64,000 bases of DNA from Advenella mimigardefordensis DPN7 (GTDB lineage: Bacteria > Pseudomonadota > Gammaproteobacteria > Burkholderiales > Burkholderiaceae_B): NCBI RefSeq assembly GCF_000521505.1, contig NZ_CP003915.1, positions 3,844,001 through 3,908,000 of the forward strand, read 5' to 3'. Positions within the stretch are counted from its first letter, which is position 1, and each line of letters starts with the position of its first letter. Of this stretch, positions 9,154-18,043 are shown in pieces. The notes beneath the pieces were generated by a model. The model was given only the letters and a program-made list of their open reading frames with translations, searched no databases and had not been told where the DNA came from. The position numbers and the translations under genes are program-made.

Positions 9154-10686
9154 TTAACCGGCTGAAGCCTGAACAGGCGGCGCTATCGGATTTGCAGGAG
9201 AAGAGCGCAACAACACCGCCAGCATCAGGCTCAGCAGGCTTGCCCAGAAAACAAGATGAAACCCGTCTATATGGGCAATCACCTGAGATTCACGCTCAAT
9301 GACACTTGCAATACCATTTAACCCAGAAGAACGTATGCGCTCCACGACCAGCGGCTCACCGGCCTGCACGAAGGCGCTCAATGATGCATAACTGGTATCT
9401 GCTGCCATACGGAGCCAGGTGGACATGATGGTACCGGCCATTACCGGCATCAATACGCGTGCAATTGAAACATACGCACCGAGCGCCACGCCATGTTGCG
9501 GATTGAGATTGGTGACGAATGCGGCAATTAATCCGATGAGCATAATACTCTCGCCAAGCGACTGCATAATCAGGATCGTAATAAATTGATCCACTCGCCA
9601 GTTGTGGCTGATATGTGTGCCTAGCCATGCTGTGATCGCGATGACAATCAGTCCGCATATGATGAGCAGCCTGGGCTCGGCGCGTCTGGCCAGATAGACA
9701 GCCAAAGGCGTCGCGGCGAGATACGCCGCGAATGCAATCAACGTGGCAGAGCCCGTCTGCATGGGCTTGAGATCGCCCATTTGTGCCAGAAATGTGGGGA
9801 TCAGCAAGGAAGTGGGCGTCATCAGCACACCGAACAGGCAGGCAATCACCAGACAAATGAGGATGTTTCGATGGCCAAACGCTGAAAGATCTCCAAATGC
9901 ATTTGGCTGCAACACCGCGCGAACAACCGCTGCGAAAAACAGCATAGCTCCTCCCGCAACAGCGGTAACCACCAGGCCGGAATCCAGCCAACCCAGGCGT
10001 TCGGCCGATTCGATACCGATAAAGATCAACACCAGGCCTGTGCAGAATAAGGCCATGCCGGCCCAGTCAGCCTGCCGCCATTGATCCCGATTGACAGGCG
10101 TCAGCGGCATTGCTTTCCACGCCAGCAGGGCAATGAGCGGCCCGATAAATGCCGTCACCCAATAAACCCAGTGCCAGCTGACCTCCTCCACCAGAAAACC
10201 CGACGCGCCATACCCCGCATCCATGCCGGTCGATACACGCAGGCTATAGGCAGCCATGACAACCAGCCAAAGCCGCGGACGCACACTACGCAACCCCAAA
10301 CTAATCGTCAATGGCAGGTAGATGCCCATGCACAAGCCGGCAACAGCATGCAGAAGGACCAGCATTGGATAATTGTGTGCGAAAGCAGGAATGAGTAGCG
10401 TTGCGAAACCAAGACACAGACTGGGCGTAACGAGAATCCGTGTCGGCCCGATAATGGTGGCCAGCAAGGGGACAACCGACATGGTAACAAGCTGTGCACC
10501 GTTTAGCGCGGTGCCCAGCCACGCGGCTTCCAGCACATCCAGACCGAACTGGCCGCGCAGATCTGGTAGCGCCGAGGAAAACAGCCGTCCTTGCAACGTC
10601 GTGAGAACCGCGCCCAGAAAAATGGCCACTACGGTGAGTACAGGTCGGGCATGGGGCGTGTTAGCGAAAAGCGAACGGCGTATCAT
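9154..10686 (-). CDS. DHA2-type MFS multidrug transporter (EmrB-like)
   Basis: About 510 residues with 13-14 hydrophobic helices, matching the 14-TM DHA2 family. AVLTTLQGRLFSSALPDLRGQFG resembles the usual helix-1 region (ANVALPTI in EmrB) though altered, and helix 5 has a motif-C-like region. The ATG at 10686 is chosen; a TTG six bases upstream overlaps the preceding stop codon and is less likely. It is coupled to the membrane-fusion gene, so the pair forms an inner-membrane pump and adaptor that would use an outer-membrane channel encoded elsewhere. Confidence 0.88.
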   Translation of the reverse strand: MIRRSLFANTPHARPVLTVVAIFLGAVLTTLQGRLFSSALPDLRGQFGLDVLEAAWLGTALNGAQLVTMSVVPLLATIIGPTRILVTPSLCLGFATLLIPAFAHNYPMLVLLHAVAGLCMGIYLPLTISLGLRSVRPRLWLVVMAAYSLRVSTGMDAGYGASGFLVEEVSWHWVYWVTAFIGPLIALLAWKAMPLTPVNRDQWRQADWAGMALFCTGLVLIFIGIESAERLGWLDSGLVVTAVAGGAMLFFAAVVRAVLQPNAFGDLSAFGHRNILICLVIACLFGVLMTPTSLLIPTFLAQMGDLKPMQTGSATLIAFAAYLAATPLAVYLARRAEPRLLIICGLIVIAITAWLGTHISHNWRVDQFITILIMQSLGESIMLIGLIAAFVTNLNPQHGVALGAYVSIARVLMPVMAGTIMSTWLRMAADTSYASLSAFVQAGEPLVVERIRSSGLNGIASVIERESQVIAHIDGFHLVFWASLLSLMLAVLLRSSPANPIAPPVQASAG

Positions 10687-10688
10687 AA

Positions 10689-11825
10689 TCAACCCGATTC
10701 CGCCTGGGTTTTGTACGCGACATGCTGCGCCTGTTTCGTATAAGGAGGAATATGTTCTCCTTTTGTATTGACGCTGGCTTCGACAGACATGCCAGGATGT
10801 AGCCTGTTTAACTCCCGCTGCCCGGGGGCCAGCTCGATACGCACCGGGATGCGCTGCACGACTTTGGTGAAGTTGCCGGATGCATTGTCTGCCGGCAGCA
10901 ACGCTGATTCGGCACCGCTCATGGGCGCGATTTCTCTGACCCGGCCACGAAACTGCCTGCCGGGAAGGCCATCAACGCTCACAACAACAGGCTGACCAGG
11001 CTGAACATGGGCCAGCTGCGTTTCCTTGTAATTGGCGATCACGTAGGACTGATCGGAAGGCACAATAGACACGATCTGGGTGCCGGTGCTGACCAGACTG
11101 CCCAGTTGAACATGGCGTTTGTTAAGCACGCCATCGAAGGGCGCGACAATGCGCGTATAGTCAAGGTCACGTCTGGCCCCTTCCAGTTCGGCTGCAGCGG
11201 CGTTTACATCGGCTGCCCGCAGCCCACGCTGGCCTTCGAGGACAGCCAGCGATTGACGGGCCAGGTCGACCTGCGCCATGGCCGCTTCGTGCTGGCTGAC
11301 CGCATGATCCAGGTCCGCCTGGGCACTTTCAAACAATTGCCGCGACAAAGCGCCTTGCCGGACCAGTTTTTCCTGACGTTCCGGATTGCTCTTGTGTTGA
11401 CGAACCCGAACCTGGGCCGCGCGGGCATTGGCCTGTTCACCCTTGATGCGAGCGCGCTGTTGCGAGATTTCCCTGTCGAGATTGTCCAGATTGGCCTGAG
11501 CCTTGCTCAGTGTGGCCAATGCGGATGCGACTTTCAGGACATAATCGCTGTCATCGATCTGCGCAATCAACTGACCCACGCGCACTGTTTGGTAATCGTC
11601 AGCCGGCAAAGCCTTGATATAGCCGGAGACTTTGGTGCTCAGCACCGCAAAGTCCGATTTCACAAATGCATTTTGTGTCGTTTGAATCGTCCGGCTGCTG
11701 GTCCAATCGCGCCATTGGGTTGTTGCCAGGATAAGCAGAGCAATGATGGCCACGCACCCTACCCAGGGAGCCAGGCGCAATGCCAGCGGGCGACGGTTTG
11801 TCGTTTCTTCAGGCTGAATAGTCAT
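10689..11825 (-). CDS. HlyD/EmrA-family membrane fusion protein
   Basis: 378 residues. One N-terminal membrane anchor (VGCVAIIALLILATTQW) is followed by a biotinyl-lipoyl half motif, a long Ala/Gln/Arg-rich coiled-coil hairpin (about 90-200), and the second lipoyl and beta-barrel part beginning RIVAPFDGVLNKRHVQLGSLVSTG. The start at 11825 (MTIQPEETTN) has AAGGAC at good spacing; an upstream TTG would add five residues. It bridges the EmrB-like pump to an outer-membrane factor. It is divergent from the TetR gene across the paired operators. Confidence 0.9.
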   Translation of the reverse strand: MTIQPEETTNRRPLALRLAPWVGCVAIIALLILATTQWRDWTSSRTIQTTQNAFVKSDFAVLSTKVSGYIKALPADDYQTVRVGQLIAQIDDSDYVLKVASALATLSKAQANLDNLDREISQQRARIKGEQANARAAQVRVRQHKSNPERQEKLVRQGALSRQLFESAQADLDHAVSQHEAAMAQVDLARQSLAVLEGQRGLRAADVNAAAAELEGARRDLDYTRIVAPFDGVLNKRHVQLGSLVSTGTQIVSIVPSDQSYVIANYKETQLAHVQPGQPVVVSVDGLPGRQFRGRVREIAPMSGAESALLPADNASGNFTKVVQRIPVRIELAPGQRELNRLHPGMSVEASVNTKGEHIPPYTKQAQHVAYKTQAESG

Positions 11826-11896
11826 TAAGCGTCCTTGCAAATTTCACCATCGTGTATGGCGCCTGCGAACAGCACCAAAATCATGGCTTCCGACAA

Positions 11897-11942
11897 AACT
11901 AACGATGTTAGTTTATTTAAATGATACACTAACATCGTTAGT
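11897..11942. promoter_or_regulatory. Two palindromic TetR-type operators in the efflux/TetR divergent promoter
   Basis: AACTAACGATGTTAGTT (11897-11913) and ACTAACATCGTTAGT (11928-11942) are palindromes with ACTAAC/GTTAGT arms around a 3-base centre. They lie between the efflux operon and the TetR gene, about 27 bases before the TetR start. Two sites with 14 bases between them fit dimer binding to both promoters. Confidence 0.85.
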
Positions 11943-11969
11943 TTTCAAACCATCAAGCCTGAGTGCGAT

Positions 11970-12626
11970 ATGAGAGCTCCGAAAATTCAGCGAGAACAAG
12001 TGGTTCAGACAGCGCTCGCGCTCCTGGACCAGGACGGCCTGGAAGGGTTGACGATGCGCAAACTTGCCCGGTCTTTGAAGGTGCAGGCGCCGTCACTGTA
12101 CTGGCACTTCGATAGTAAGCAGGCGCTGATCGACGGCATGGCCGATGCCCTTGTGGATACGGTGGCAAGAGATATATCCCAAACTGCGTCATGGCAAGAT
12201 CGTGTCCTGCAGGTAGCCGGAGAATTTCGTCAGGCATTGCTGCGTCATCGCGATGGCGCCCGGGTATTTGCGGGCACGTATGTGGTGACCGATAACGTGT
12301 TGCGAACCAGCGAGGCCATGATCTCCGCTTTCGTGCAGGCCGGCGCAAGTGCAGAACTTGCCGCCGTATTCAGTTTCAGTACAACCTATTACGTTCTTGG
12401 TTTCGTCATGGAAGAGCAGGCGCTGGGGCCGGGCAGTACGCTGGATTTGGCTGAGCGTAAGCGCCAGTTCCTGGCATCCACCCAGGACAAATACCCACAT
12501 AGCTTGGCTGCAAGCGAAGCCATATTTTCTGAAAACTTCGATCACCGCTTTGTGACCGGGCTGGAGCTGCTGATCGCTGGCTCGTATCAGCGTATTCGCG
12601 CCGACGCTGCCCAATCTCACCGGTAA
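11970..12626 (+). CDS. TetR-family repressor (TetR_C type)
   Basis: 218 residues. The N-terminal HTH reads QTALALLDQDGLEGLTMRKLARSLKVQAPSLYWHFDSKQALIDGMAD, close to tetracycline-repressor-class proteins (LYWHVKNK-like), followed by a helical ligand-binding domain. Divergent placement beside an EmrAB-like pump and the double palindrome strongly suggests that it represses that pump and itself until a toxic ligand binds. The ligand is unknown. Confidence 0.93.
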   Translation: MRAPKIQREQVVQTALALLDQDGLEGLTMRKLARSLKVQAPSLYWHFDSKQALIDGMADALVDTVARDISQTASWQDRVLQVAGEFRQALLRHRDGARVFAGTYVVTDNVLRTSEAMISAFVQAGASAELAAVFSFSTTYYVLGFVMEEQALGPGSTLDLAERKRQFLASTQDKYPHSLAASEAIFSENFDHRFVTGLELLIAGSYQRIRADAAQSHR

Positions 12627-12641
12627 ACTGGAGTCAGACTA

Positions 12642-13013
12642 ATGCACATTGACACTCGTCAGTTCCCCTTGGTCTGGATGTCGGCAAATGGTGCGTCCAA
12701 CTGGGAGTCAGAGCTCAACAAGCTGCTGCTCCAAGAAGAACGATTCGTCCTTTTGACCCGTGAAATACCGGCGCGGGACAAAGAGACGGATAATGCAAGC
12801 AGAAAGCAACTGGCACTTTGGTTAAAAATCAACCGTGACCAGCTCAGGCACGTCTGCGCGGGAAGCATCGTGGTCGTGGACAGCCAGGCTATTGCAGTGC
12901 CACTGCAAGCCGTTTTGGGGCCGCTAAGCAAGGCGTTTGGTTACCCGATACGGCTAGTTGCTGAAAGGCATATTGATGCTGAAATCAGCCGTTTGCTAAA
13001 AGGGCCGGATTGA
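12642..13013 (+). CDS. Hypothetical protein, 123 aa
   Basis: Starts 15 bases after the TetR gene with GGAG before the ATG, so it is probably co-transcribed. The sequence is soluble and mixed alpha/beta. It contains NRDQLRHVCAGSIVVVDSQAIAV and ends FGYPIRLVAERHIDAEISRLLKG. No known domain is recognised. The layout suggests a small nucleotide-independent regulatory or stress protein, but no function is proposed. Confidence 0.65.
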   Translation: MHIDTRQFPLVWMSANGASNWESELNKLLLQEERFVLLTREIPARDKETDNASRKQLALWLKINRDQLRHVCAGSIVVVDSQAIAVPLQAVLGPLSKAFGYPIRLVAERHIDAEISRLLKGPD

Positions 13014-13271
13014 CAGGGATTTGGCTCAGTTTGCAAAACCGATCGTGCCCGATGGCGCAAGAAAGACTCAGGTCACTTCATCTTCATAGAGGGATGGCCT
13101 GACCGCGCAGCTTTGGACATGCATTAACCTATTCCAATGCCTATAATTCTTCAACGTGCGTGGATTGAGTACTTTGTAAAACCCAAAGCCAATAATGAAT
13201 CGTAAAAAACAGGAATGTCACCTGCCCTTTTGGCACCGCCCCATAATCATGAGAATGGAGATTTCGGATTA

Positions 13272-13694
13272 ATGCACTGGATTTTCGCGTTTGGTATATT
13301 GGCTTCACTGCTTGTTGTTTTTGTCATTTCCTACAAGAGCAAGCCATCGCAAGGCCCTAACCGCTTTGGCAAGACGGCTTCGCCTGTCGGATTTACAACT
13401 GCGGTGCGCAGGTTCTTTACCGGATACTTTGATTTTACGGGCAGAGCGAGCCGCACAGAATTCTGGTATGCAATGCTTTTTTATGTGCTGCTGCTATTCG
13501 TGCTCGGCCTGCTCAATCTTCCAGACATTGTGCTTTCAATCTTGATGGTCGTTACATTGATACCGTTTTTCTCCGTCACCACACGTCGCCTGCACGACAC
13601 AAACAGAAGCGGCTGGTATCAGCTCGTCTCATGGTTCATGCCTGTGGGCACAATCATTGCCCTGCTCTGGTTCAACGAGGAGCCGCGCGATTGA
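13272..13694 (+). CDS. DUF805-family inner-membrane protein
   Basis: About 140 residues from the ATG at 13272; an upstream ATG at 13215 has its AGGA too close and would add an atypical Pro-rich leader. One N-terminal helix is followed by the DUF805 core: FFTGYFDFTGRASRTEFWYAMLFYVLLLFVLGLLNLP and the signature TRRLHDTNRSGWYQL. DUF805 proteins are small multi-pass membrane proteins of unknown role, some linked to stress or biofilm. It stands alone between the TetR unit and a convergent phosphatase. Confidence 0.85.
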   Translation: MHWIFAFGILASLLVVFVISYKSKPSQGPNRFGKTASPVGFTTAVRRFFTGYFDFTGRASRTEFWYAMLFYVLLLFVLGLLNLPDIVLSILMVVTLIPFFSVTTRRLHDTNRSGWYQLVSWFMPVGTIIALLWFNEEPRD

Positions 13695-13815
13695 TCAGGC
13701 GAAAAGAACAACACAATTGGAGATCTTAGAACGCTGGTCATTCCCATCATTTTGAGTTTATCAGGTGTGGGGTTGCATGCTGCAAACGTGATATTCTGAA
13801 TAAGCCGGTATCCAA

Positions 13816-14505
13816 TTATCGTGGCCACACCTTAAGTGTATGCAAATCCAGCAACGTAAACCCCCCCGCATCCTGCCATCCACCTGTATCGATGTAGTAA
13901 ACGTTACCAAGCTGCGTAGGCTTGCGTAGCGTCATATGTCCGTGGACCACCGCACGTACATTGCGGACAGGCTGGGAATACTGCATTCGATAGCGATCTA
14001 CGGACCATAGGCAGGCATCCTCATCGTCCGGGCTGAACGTCGCGCCATGAATGGCCTGCCAATCGTCATAGGGGAAGTCGGCGTGGACCATGCCGACTAA
14101 ACCACCCGGCGTTTCCACCTCGATAGCCAGCGGCAAGGCGCTCAGGCAGACCGCAATGCGTTCACGAACATCGCCAGCGCAGGCATCCAACCATTCACCG
14201 CCGTGGAGGCAATGATCAACGTCCGGAATCGGATTGCCTATCGCCCGTCGCCACGTCAGCAGCTCATGATTCCCACAGATCGCATGAAACCACGGGCGTT
14301 CCAGCCAATTCAGAACATCGGCCGATTCTGGTCCCCGGTCCACAAGATCTCCTACGGAAAATAATCGATCCTTTTCTGGCGAAAACTTTACCGCAGCCAG
14401 CGCGACCTCAAGCCTACCAAAATGACCATGGATGTCACCCACCGCAAAATCCCGGCCCCTGGTATTCAATTGATAGCGCCGGACTCGACCATTACCGGGC
14501 GTCAT
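13816..14505 (-). CDS. Calcineurin-like metallophosphoesterase (PrpA/PrpB, lambda-phosphatase type)
   Basis: 229 residues. Metal-binding motifs appear in order: FAVGDIHGHFG, FSVGDLVDRGPES, AICGNHE, and a later VHADFPYDDW and VVHGHMT. This is the serine/threonine phosphatase or diadenosine tetraphosphatase-like group in which two metals hydrolyse phosphoesters. Length is typical of bacterial PrpA/PrpB or lambda phosphatase. The gene is monocistronic and convergent with the DUF805 gene. Confidence 0.92.
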   Translation of the reverse strand: MTPGNGRVRRYQLNTRGRDFAVGDIHGHFGRLEVALAAVKFSPEKDRLFSVGDLVDRGPESADVLNWLERPWFHAICGNHELLTWRRAIGNPIPDVDHCLHGGEWLDACAGDVRERIAVCLSALPLAIEVETPGGLVGMVHADFPYDDWQAIHGATFSPDDEDACLWSVDRYRMQYSQPVRNVRAVVHGHMTLRKPTQLGNVYYIDTGGWQDAGGFTLLDLHTLKVWPR

Positions 14506-14838
14506 TCCAAGGCTCCATATCGCTCCCTAACGACTTGTGCTGCATACCTATGATGATACCGGTGGAGCGGGTAAAGCGCCACCTGGATCAACGTATAGAA
14601 ATGGCGCAGTAGCGGGCGGACTTTCTGGACACATTGAAGGCCAAAAAGAAGAAAAAATGGCAGAAAATTTCCTCTGACCACTGGAGGTTGCTACATTGAG
14701 CCGCTGATAATTATCCCCAACCTAGGCTAAAACGGACAATGATCGGCCACCTTGGAAAAAGCAGATATTCACCGAACATCCTCTCTGTTGAGGTAATTCT
14801 TTGAAGACAAGGTGTTACCACGCATTTTTACATCGATA
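14506..14838. other. Non-coding gap, no gene recognised
   Basis: About 330 bases between the phosphatase start and the end of the next minus-strand gene. Broken plus-strand reading (DFLDTLKAKKKKKWQK before a stop) looks like possible mobile-element debris, but no family can be assigned. The part next to 14505 should hold the phosphatase promoter. Confidence 0.4.
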
Positions 14839-15429
14839 TCATTTTTCCCCATTTTCTATCTCTGGAGTCGACGGATTCGGTGATTTGCGCACAAGATCAA
14901 CAAAGACCTTTAGCCAGAAGAGGTCCTTTGCATTTCGCACGCAAAGTTGCTGGAGCTGCTGTACTTCCTTCGCTTGTGCCGCCGGTATTGCATTAATATC
15001 AATTGCAGGACACGATGGTCGTTCTTCCATTGCTGGTATAAGAAACGGATTCGTTTCCAACATACTGAATACTGATTTACTTAACTGGTCGGCTGCCGCT
15101 GTCGAGAAGGGTACTGGAGAATATTTGGCCATAACCTTCGTAGCCCAATCCCTGATGTCCGCGTCCTGAGAGTGGCGTGGGGAGCGCAAAATCTGCACCG
15201 CTGTTTGCAAAAGATCCCGCTGGATACCAGACTCCATAGCCGATATCTGAGCGCTTGCACCAATAGTTGCTGCAAGCTTTTGGGAATTCGCATTTGCGTC
15301 TGCCGACGAATGCTGGGCAACCCAACCGATAATAGCGACAACAATTGGTGTAGCGATTAGCGCAATGATTTGAGCAATTTTATACGTCCGTGGAAAAAAC
15401 TGGTCTGCTTTTGAAATACTATCGTTCAT
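14839..15429 (-). CDS. Hypothetical single-pass membrane protein, 196 aa
   Basis: One clear membrane helix near residues 17-38 (IAQIIALIATPIVVAIIGWVA), then a soluble, mainly helical Ala/Gln-rich domain. That domain contains four Cys residues, including SCPAIDINAIPAAQAKEVQQLQQLC. The C-terminus is Pro/Glu-rich. AAGAAG precedes the ATG. The arrangement resembles membrane-anchored helper proteins near phage or defence genes, but no family is recognised. Confidence 0.6.
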   Translation of the reverse strand: MNDSISKADQFFPRTYKIAQIIALIATPIVVAIIGWVAQHSSADANANSQKLAATIGASAQISAMESGIQRDLLQTAVQILRSPRHSQDADIRDWATKVMAKYSPVPFSTAAADQLSKSVFSMLETNPFLIPAMEERPSCPAIDINAIPAAQAKEVQQLQQLCVRNAKDLFWLKVFVDLVRKSPNPSTPEIENGEK

Positions 15430-15879
15430 TCTTCTTGTTACCTATTTGATCGGTAGCTGCTATTTTATGCAAGTGCGAAGCATGCTGTCATACCTTGTGC
15501 GGAAGATAGAAGATCCCGGAATTGTTCTACGGGAACACCAACGTCTCATTTACAAAACGGACTTTCACGTGGCTTTATGTTAACCATAGCTCATAGTAAA
15601 TATCATAAAATTCACTTTCGGTGCCACGTGAAGCGCTTGAGGTTAAATAGAAAAAAATAGTACAAGCACTAGCCAGTTAACCTAACTTCGTTAATGATTT
15701 GAAGTCAGGCCAACTTTGACCTGACTTCTATCAGCAGCGCCCTGGCGTAGTGAAGCCAGCAAGCTGAATAAAAAAAATTCCTTGAGATGCTGTACTGACA
15801 ATTAATTGGCACGTTCCTTTTTACTGAAGGCGGCTGTCAATACAATTCCTCCAATTTTATTCTGAATCAGACAATTAAG
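15430..15879. other. A+T-rich gap with an inverted repeat at 15701-15728
   Basis: About 450 bases downstream of the RiPP operon. GAAGTCAGG (15701-15709) and CCTGACTTC (15720-15728) form a perfect 9-base stem with a 10-base loop; no T-run follows on either strand, so it is not a textbook terminator. It could mark the 3' end of the operon or a remnant insertion boundary. No gene is recognised. Confidence 0.5.
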
Positions 15880-17091
15880 TCACAGACGTCTTTCGATTAT
15901 CACTAGCAGGATGACTGAAATAGCGCCAATTAATCCAAAGCTCAATTGAACAAATGCTGTCGGAATCGAGTTCCCAAGCGCCCACCCTGCCAGCCAAATT
16001 GCTGCAATAGAAGCGATACGTCCGACGCTCTTGCCGATCATCATATACTGTGGCAACCGGTGGTCAGCGATTTTACGCGCGACCGTCTCAGCCAAGAGAG
16101 GTAAAAGAAGCGAATACAAAAATCCCAAAACAATGGTGCTGGCCATTATCGTGGCGGGATCATTACATTGACCGTTTATCACAACAGCAACAGAAATGAG
16201 GAAAAACATATTCCTTACAGTTCGAGGTGTTGCGTAATTTTCCAACTTGATAAGTTTCAACACCAAAATTGCCTGGACAAGCAAAAATATACTGTAGAGA
16301 ACAGAATAAGGAGGCGGAGAAAAATGCTCATACTTAGAAGATGACAGCAATAGAAATCCGATCGCGCCAATCGACGCATTTGCCAAAAACTGAAACAATA
16401 AAAACCAATTTTCCCACGACAACATCCTATCCAAATGAAGGCTTCGCTTTGTCTCTTCGGTTGTACCTTGACCTTGATTACAGCATTCAGATACTATTCT
16501 TTTTAGTATGTGCCACGGCGCATACAATGAACACAGGTAACTCAATATCAATAGTATCCAAAGAGTGCACTCAAGATATCGATTAGCAGTAACTACAAAA
16601 AATGGAGCAAGCGCCATACTTCCCCGTCCTAGTAAGTTACTAATCGAATTACTTCGTAGAAATGAAAAATTATTGTATCGGCAATTAAACAAATTCAATC
16701 TGACAGCAAGCGGCTGATCTACTATACTCAGAACCGTCCAAACACCATAGACAAAATAGTGGTCCGCCCTAAGCGCCGAATCGACCGAGATCAGGCTCAT
16801 GATCAAATATAAACTCAAAATAGCCAAGATGATACGCACCAATAATGAGATCATCGTTTGATTCTGCAATGAGACCGCTCGCATCCGTATCGCAATGATC
16901 GGTTGAACAATAACCTGCCCTATTAATGGTCCAGTAAACAGCAGCGATGCCAGTTCTAATCCAGTGGACTTGGCCGAGATAGACGTAATCAATACAATTA
17001 CAAACGCAGCAGGCAATGCCACGATTGAAATTGAAACTGATGAGAGAAATCCATGTACTTCAAAAGAATGGCCAGACTTCGTCCGATTCAT
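15880..17091 (-). CDS. MFS-like exporter of the RiPP operon
   Basis: 403 residues with 11-12 hydrophobic segments and a short charged central loop (QGQGTTEETKRSLHLDR) typical of a two-bundle MFS protein. The motifs are too diverged to name a subfamily. The start overlaps the YcaO gene end by 32 bases, so the two are translationally linked. Its position as last gene of a peptide-modification operon suggests export of the finished peptide or self-protection (inference). Codon use is A+T-rich like the rest of the locus. Confidence 0.75.
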   Translation of the reverse strand: MNRTKSGHSFEVHGFLSSVSISIVALPAAFVIVLITSISAKSTGLELASLLFTGPLIGQVIVQPIIAIRMRAVSLQNQTMISLLVRIILAILSLYLIMSLISVDSALRADHYFVYGVWTVLSIVDQPLAVRLNLFNCRYNNFSFLRSNSISNLLGRGSMALAPFFVVTANRYLECTLWILLILSYLCSLYAPWHILKRIVSECCNQGQGTTEETKRSLHLDRMLSWENWFLLFQFLANASIGAIGFLLLSSSKYEHFSPPPYSVLYSIFLLVQAILVLKLIKLENYATPRTVRNMFFLISVAVVINGQCNDPATIMASTIVLGFLYSLLLPLLAETVARKIADHRLPQYMMIGKSVGRIASIAAIWLAGWALGNSIPTAFVQLSFGLIGAISVILLVIIERRL

Positions 17092-18013
17092 TGGGTGGGC
17101 CTAAACTAATGTCATTTGCAGAATTACTCTGAGAACGTATACAAACCATATTTTTATCGGAGTATAGAACCGCATAATAGGGATGTAAATCGTCCAAAAT
17201 AGAGAAATATGATAGAGGTTGTTTTTTCGCGTACGTAATGAATTTGCTGTCATTCTCCATTCTAAATACAAATTCGTGTAGCTCCTTTTCTGTATATTTT
17301 CGCAATAGCCGATTCACTGATCTTTGACTCAATTTCTCACCGTTCTCTCTGCAGCGTGCCATTACCACACTATCCCTTATCATCTCGCATTCAGCCAATG
17401 CGTGCGCCGTTGCATCGACACCAGAACTCCTACAAGCAGATCCCGATGCAATGTATCCTAACTTGAAATCGACGTGAATCGCGAGTGCATACCGAATCGA
17501 ATATTTGTAAAATGGAGATTCCCATACTATTCTGTAATGAGCATCATCCATTGAATGGAATATCGGTTTTCCTAATTTTAATTTTCCATGCCACCAACAG
17601 TGAGTAATGTGGCGCTCATACATCTCTAACTCGCCATGCCTTTTTGCGCGATCAAGTGTTTCTCCCACAGCCAAACCCGTAGCGTTGAGAGCCTGATTAT
17701 TCGACTTCGTTCCGATCAGAAAGGAAACTCGAGCGGCCGTTCCTCGTTCTATATCTCTAAAATGACTGAGCACTTGGATGGGTTCCATCAATTGATCATT
17801 GTTATAGGCACAACGAGACCCGAAAAAGTGCTCAATACATTCGTAATATGCCGAAGTCTCTGCTATTCTTCTCTCCTTATGACTACCAAAGCCGAAGATA
17901 TAATGCTTCTTTCCATTTGAATCAGTAGTTCCAATTCCAGCCTTTGCGACCCAATAATTCTCATTGCAAATATTTATTCTGCTTATTGTTTTTATGTGAG
18001 GTCGAATATCCAT
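17060..18013 (-). CDS. YcaO-domain protein (ATP-dependent peptide backbone modification)
   Basis: 317 residues. Three YcaO nucleotide/metal-binding regions are visible: SAYYECIEH (about 54-62, Glu58 and Glu61), ATGLAVGETL with ELEMYERH (about 111-135), and AHALAECEMIRD (about 203-214, Glu208 and Glu210). YcaO proteins use ATP to activate a peptide amide, forming azolines, amidines or thioamides. No ThiF/E1-like partner or TfuA gene is nearby, so this is a stand-alone type. The C-terminus ends VWPFF rather than a clear PxPxP. It lies between the HExxH protein and the exporter and probably modifies the small peptide encoded upstream. Confidence 0.85.
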   Translation of the reverse strand: MDIRPHIKTISRINICNENYWVAKAGIGTTDSNGKKHYIFGFGSHKERRIAETSAYYECIEHFFGSRCAYNNDQLMEPIQVLSHFRDIERGTAARVSFLIGTKSNNQALNATGLAVGETLDRAKRHGELEMYERHITHCWWHGKLKLGKPIFHSMDDAHYRIVWESPFYKYSIRYALAIHVDFKLGYIASGSACRSSGVDATAHALAECEMIRDSVVMARCRENGEKLSQRSVNRLLRKYTEKELHEFVFRMENDSKFITYAKKQPLSYFSILDDLHPYYAVLYSDKNMVCIRSQSNSANDISLGPPNESDEVWPFF

Positions 18014-18043
18014 TTTTATTTAACCTGAACATGAAAAGCTACT

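Noticed and set aside
14506..14838. Possible insertion-sequence remnant
   Set aside because: No inverted terminal repeats, target duplication or transposase motif that I can defend.
15701..15728. Inverted repeat as an intrinsic terminator of the RiPP operon
   Set aside because: A perfect stem but no T-run on either strand; listed only as a repeat within the gap.
15800..15865. A 12-codon TTG-initiated minus-strand reading after GGAGG downstream of the exporter
   Set aside because: Too short, lies after the operon, and has no leader/core pattern; not a convincing second precursor.
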